From: Microbispora amethystogenes
GTDB lineage: Bacteria > Actinomycetota > Actinomycetes > Streptosporangiales > Streptosporangiaceae
DNA length: 64,000 nt
NCBI RefSeq assembly: GCF_016863015.1
Contig: NZ_BOOB01000015.1
Coordinates: 62,001-126,000, forward strand
Direction: 5' to 3'
Below the pieces are notes generated by a model. That model had not been told where the DNA came from and ran no database searches. It was given only the letters and a program-made list of their open reading frames with translations. Position 1 is the first letter of the stretch. The number at the start of each line of letters is the position of its first letter. Below, piece after piece: positions 62,155 to 64,000 of the stretch. The position numbers and the translations under genes were made by a program.

Positions 62155-62531
62155 AGGACCAGCACGCCCCGGCGGGCATCGACGCCGTCCGGGTCGTCTC
62201 CGCCGGGAACGGCGAGCGTTTCGTGCCCCCGCTGAGCGACTACCATGTGCTGTCCGCCGAGTGGACGGAGGCGGAGTTCCGCGTCTTCGGCGGCGCCGCG
62301 ACCGCGTTCACCGGCGGTTACTGGACGGGCGAGCCCGGCTCCGTACGGTTCGACTCCTGGCCCTACGACGAGATCTGCTTCATCATCAAGGGCCGCGTCG
62401 CCGTGCAGGACGACTCCGGCCGGCGCAAGGAGTTCGGCCCGGGGGAGTCGTTCCACATCCCCCAGGGCTTCCGCGGCGACTGGATCACCCTGGAGCCGAG
62501 CGAGAAGGTCTTCGTCGCGGTCAGCCGCTGA
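62151..62531 (+). CDS. Cupin-domain protein
   Basis: A 126-residue single-domain cupin starting at GTG 62151, overlapping the previous stop by four bases. The first cupin motif is degenerate, and the second reads PGESFHIPQGFRGDWITLEP, as in DUF861/Cupin_3 proteins related to ureidoglycine-type enzymes. It could be a small enzyme or a binding protein for an intermediate of the amine pathway. Confidence 0.8.
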   Translation: MKDQHAPAGIDAVRVVSAGNGERFVPPLSDYHVLSAEWTEAEFRVFGGAATAFTGGYWTGEPGSVRFDSWPYDEICFIIKGRVAVQDDSGRRKEFGPGESFHIPQGFRGDWITLEPSEKVFVAVSR

Positions 62532-62561
62532 GTCCCCCTTCCCGCCTCCGGGGCCCACCCG

Positions 62562-62615
62562 CTTCTCCTCCCCACCTGCCTTCTCCTCCCTACCTGCCTT
62601 CTCTTCCCAGCCCGC
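62562..62615 (+). repeat. Three 18-base tandem repeats before the permease gene
   Basis: Units CTTCTCCTCCCCACCTGC (62562-62579), the same with one change (62580-62597), and a more diverged copy (62598-62615) are pyrimidine-rich. They end just before the TAAGGAG ribosome binding site of the permease and separate it from the cupin. Confidence 0.85.
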
Positions 62616-62632
62616 AGTAAGGAGCCCCCACC

Positions 62633-64000
62633 ATGCCCGGTCGTCCTCCCGACAGTTCCGCGAACGCCCCCGTCTCCCAGGCCGGCTCCCTGGCCGGCAA
62701 CGCCATGGGGACCAAGGACCTCGTCTTCACGGTCCTCGCCGCGCTGGCGCCGCTGACGCTCATCGTCGCGGTCGCCCCCCTGCACTTCCTCAAGGGCGGC
62801 GCCGCCGTCCCCGGCGGCTACCTGGTCGCCGGGGTGGTCATGGCGCTGTTCGCCGTCGGTTTCATGACCATGAGCCGGTACGTCCGCAACGCCGGGGCCT
62901 TCTACGCCACCGTCTCGCGCGGCCTGGGCAAGCCGGCGGGGTCGGGCGCGGCCATGCTCGCCGTCGTCGCCTACAACGCCCTGCAGATCAGCACGTACGG
63001 CGCGCTCGGCGTCTACGCCACCGAGACGTTCGCGAACTACTTCCACCGCGACGTGCCGTGGTGGGTGTTCGCGATCGTCAGCCTGGTCTTCGTGGGATGG
63101 CTCGGCTACCGGGGCATCCACACGAGCGCCCGGATCCTCGGGGTGCTGCTGGTGCTGGAGACGGCCGTGCTCGTCGTGCTGGCGGTCTACGTCCTGGTGA
63201 AGGGCGGCGCCGGGGGCTGGTCCGCCGAGCCGTTCGCCCCCACGAGGGTGTTCGATCCGGGCAACGGAGCGATGTTCGCCCTGGTCGCCGGGGCGTTCAT
63301 GGGCTTCGAGGCCACCGCCATCTTCAGCGAGGAGGCGCGGGGCGGCATCCGGACGGTCCGCCGGGCCACCTACATCGCGGTCGGGTTCATCGCCGTCTTC
63401 TACGCCTTCATCACCTGGGTCGTCGTGATGGCGTACGGCGTCGACAAGATCGCGGCCGCGGCCGAGGCAGACCCGGTCAATCTCGTCGTCGCCGTCTTCG
63501 ACAGGTACGTGCCCGCCCCGATCACCGAGGTGATGCACATCCTGCTGCTGACCAGCGCCTTCGCCGCGCTGCTCGCACTGCACAACGCGGCCAACCGCTA
63601 CTTCTACGCGATGGGACGCGAGGGGCTGCTGCCCCGCCCCCTGGGCCGCACCCACCCGCGGACCAAGGCCCCGTGGACGGCCGGGCTCGTGCAGACCGTG
63701 CTGGCGGCCGCGGCGATCGTCGTGTTCGCGGTCTTCGGGATCGACCCCTACCTGGGGCTGCTGCTGTGGGGCAGCGCCCTCGGGTTCCTCGGGATCATCT
63801 GCCTGTGGGCGCTGTGCTCCCTGGCGATCATCCGCTTCCTGCGCCGGGAGGCGCCCGAGGCCGGGATCTTCCGTACCACGATCGCGCCCGGGCTCAGCTT
63901 CGCCGCCCTGGCCGTGGTGCTCTTCCTCGTCCTGAGCAACCTGCCGCTGCTGACCGGCGCCGGCACCGCCACGAACGTCCTGATCGTCGGTCTGGGCGTG
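62633..64000 (+). CDS. APC-family amino acid/amine permease (partial, runs off the window)
   Basis: The frame is open from ATG 62633 to the last base, giving 456 residues with no stop. TAAGGAG lies about ten bases upstream. After a Ser/Ala-rich N-terminus, FTVLAALAPLTLIVAVAPL begins the first helix; FMGFEATAIFSEEARGG is the conserved helix 6 to loop region of APC transporters. At least ten helices are visible. It differs from the permease at 27261-28748 and resembles actinobacterial APC proteins next to amine catabolism genes, so it may import the substrate of this operon. Confidence 0.88.
   Translation, partial: MPGRPPDSSANAPVSQAGSLAGNAMGTKDLVFTVLAALAPLTLIVAVAPLHFLKGGAAVPGGYLVAGVVMALFAVGFMTMSRYVRNAGAFYATVSRGLGKPAGSGAAMLAVVAYNALQISTYGALGVYATETFANYFHRDVPWWVFAIVSLVFVGWLGYRGIHTSARILGVLLVLETAVLVVLAVYVLVKGGAGGWSAEPFAPTRVFDPGNGAMFALVAGAFMGFEATAIFSEEARGGIRTVRRATYIAVGFIAVFYAFITWVVVMAYGVDKIAAAAEADPVNLVVAVFDRYVPAPITEVMHILLLTSAFAALLALHNAANRYFYAMGREGLLPRPLGRTHPRTKAPWTAGLVQTVLAAAAIVVFAVFGIDPYLGLLLWGSALGFLGIICLWALCSLAIIRFLRREAPEAGIFRTTIAPGLSFAALAVVLFLVLSNLPLLTGAGTATNVLIVGLGV

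Overview
This 64 kb window is high-GC DNA (roughly 70% or more) with dense same-strand operons, many GTG starts and ATGA/GTGA stop-start overlaps, lipoprotein-type sugar binding proteins, an AfsR/SARP-type regulator and a large RHS-Hint protein. Together these point to a filamentous actinomycete, most likely a Streptosporangiales-type genome. This is inference from style; no rRNA gene is present to settle it. No tRNA, rRNA, CRISPR or insertion sequence was recognised.

Left part (1-25046), sugar import and catabolism. A CUT2 sugar ABC transporter (220-3930) is followed by a LacI regulator that diverges from a CUT1 importer plus a cytoplasmic-looking GH68 fructosidase (5255-9631), with a clear LacI operator between them. 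Then comes a divergent L-fucose cluster (9578-18884). It holds every step of the oxidative L-fucose route: mutarotase FucU, an aldo-keto reductase as fucose dehydrogenase, a lactonase, L-fuconate dehydratase, 2-keto-3-deoxy-L-fuconate dehydrogenase and a fumarylacetoacetase-fold hydrolase, giving pyruvate plus L-lactate. Interleaved with these is a complete nickel-pincer lactate racemase system (LarA, LarB, LarC, LarE). The LarA homologue keeps the active-site residues of true lactate racemase, so it may racemise the lactate produced, or epimerise a sugar acid. A shared operator-like motif (CATC-SS-AT) lies at the promoters of the first transporter, the divergent fucose genes and the intergenic region after them. 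A xylose-type ABC transporter with a ROK regulator and a secreted zinc peptidase follow.

Middle (25284-43307): 1-deoxy-D-xylulose-5-phosphate synthase, an APC amino-acid permease, a LysE-type exporter, then a secreted DNRLRE/LamG protein and a 2323-residue RHS protein with a pretoxin Hint domain and an unassigned C-terminal tail (polymorphic toxin). An AfsR-like BTAD/NB-ARC/TPR regulator sits behind a nested palindrome and is followed by a 46-residue secreted peptide ending Ser-Cys-Cys.

The main unexplained element is a tightly coupled six-gene operon (43496-57081): a 1132-residue protein, a 55-residue helical protein, a LamG/tail-fibre-like protein, a metallo-beta-lactamase-fold enzyme, a 1467-residue beta-rich protein and a 584-residue protein. 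None has a signal peptide and no published system is recognised.

Right end (57207-64000): a secreted tandem esterase whose first copy is catalytically dead. Next is an agmatinase-like ureohydrolase / N,N-dimethylformamidase-like / cupin / APC permease operon, whose leader can fold a 21-bp stem over the ribosome binding site. The permease runs off the window.
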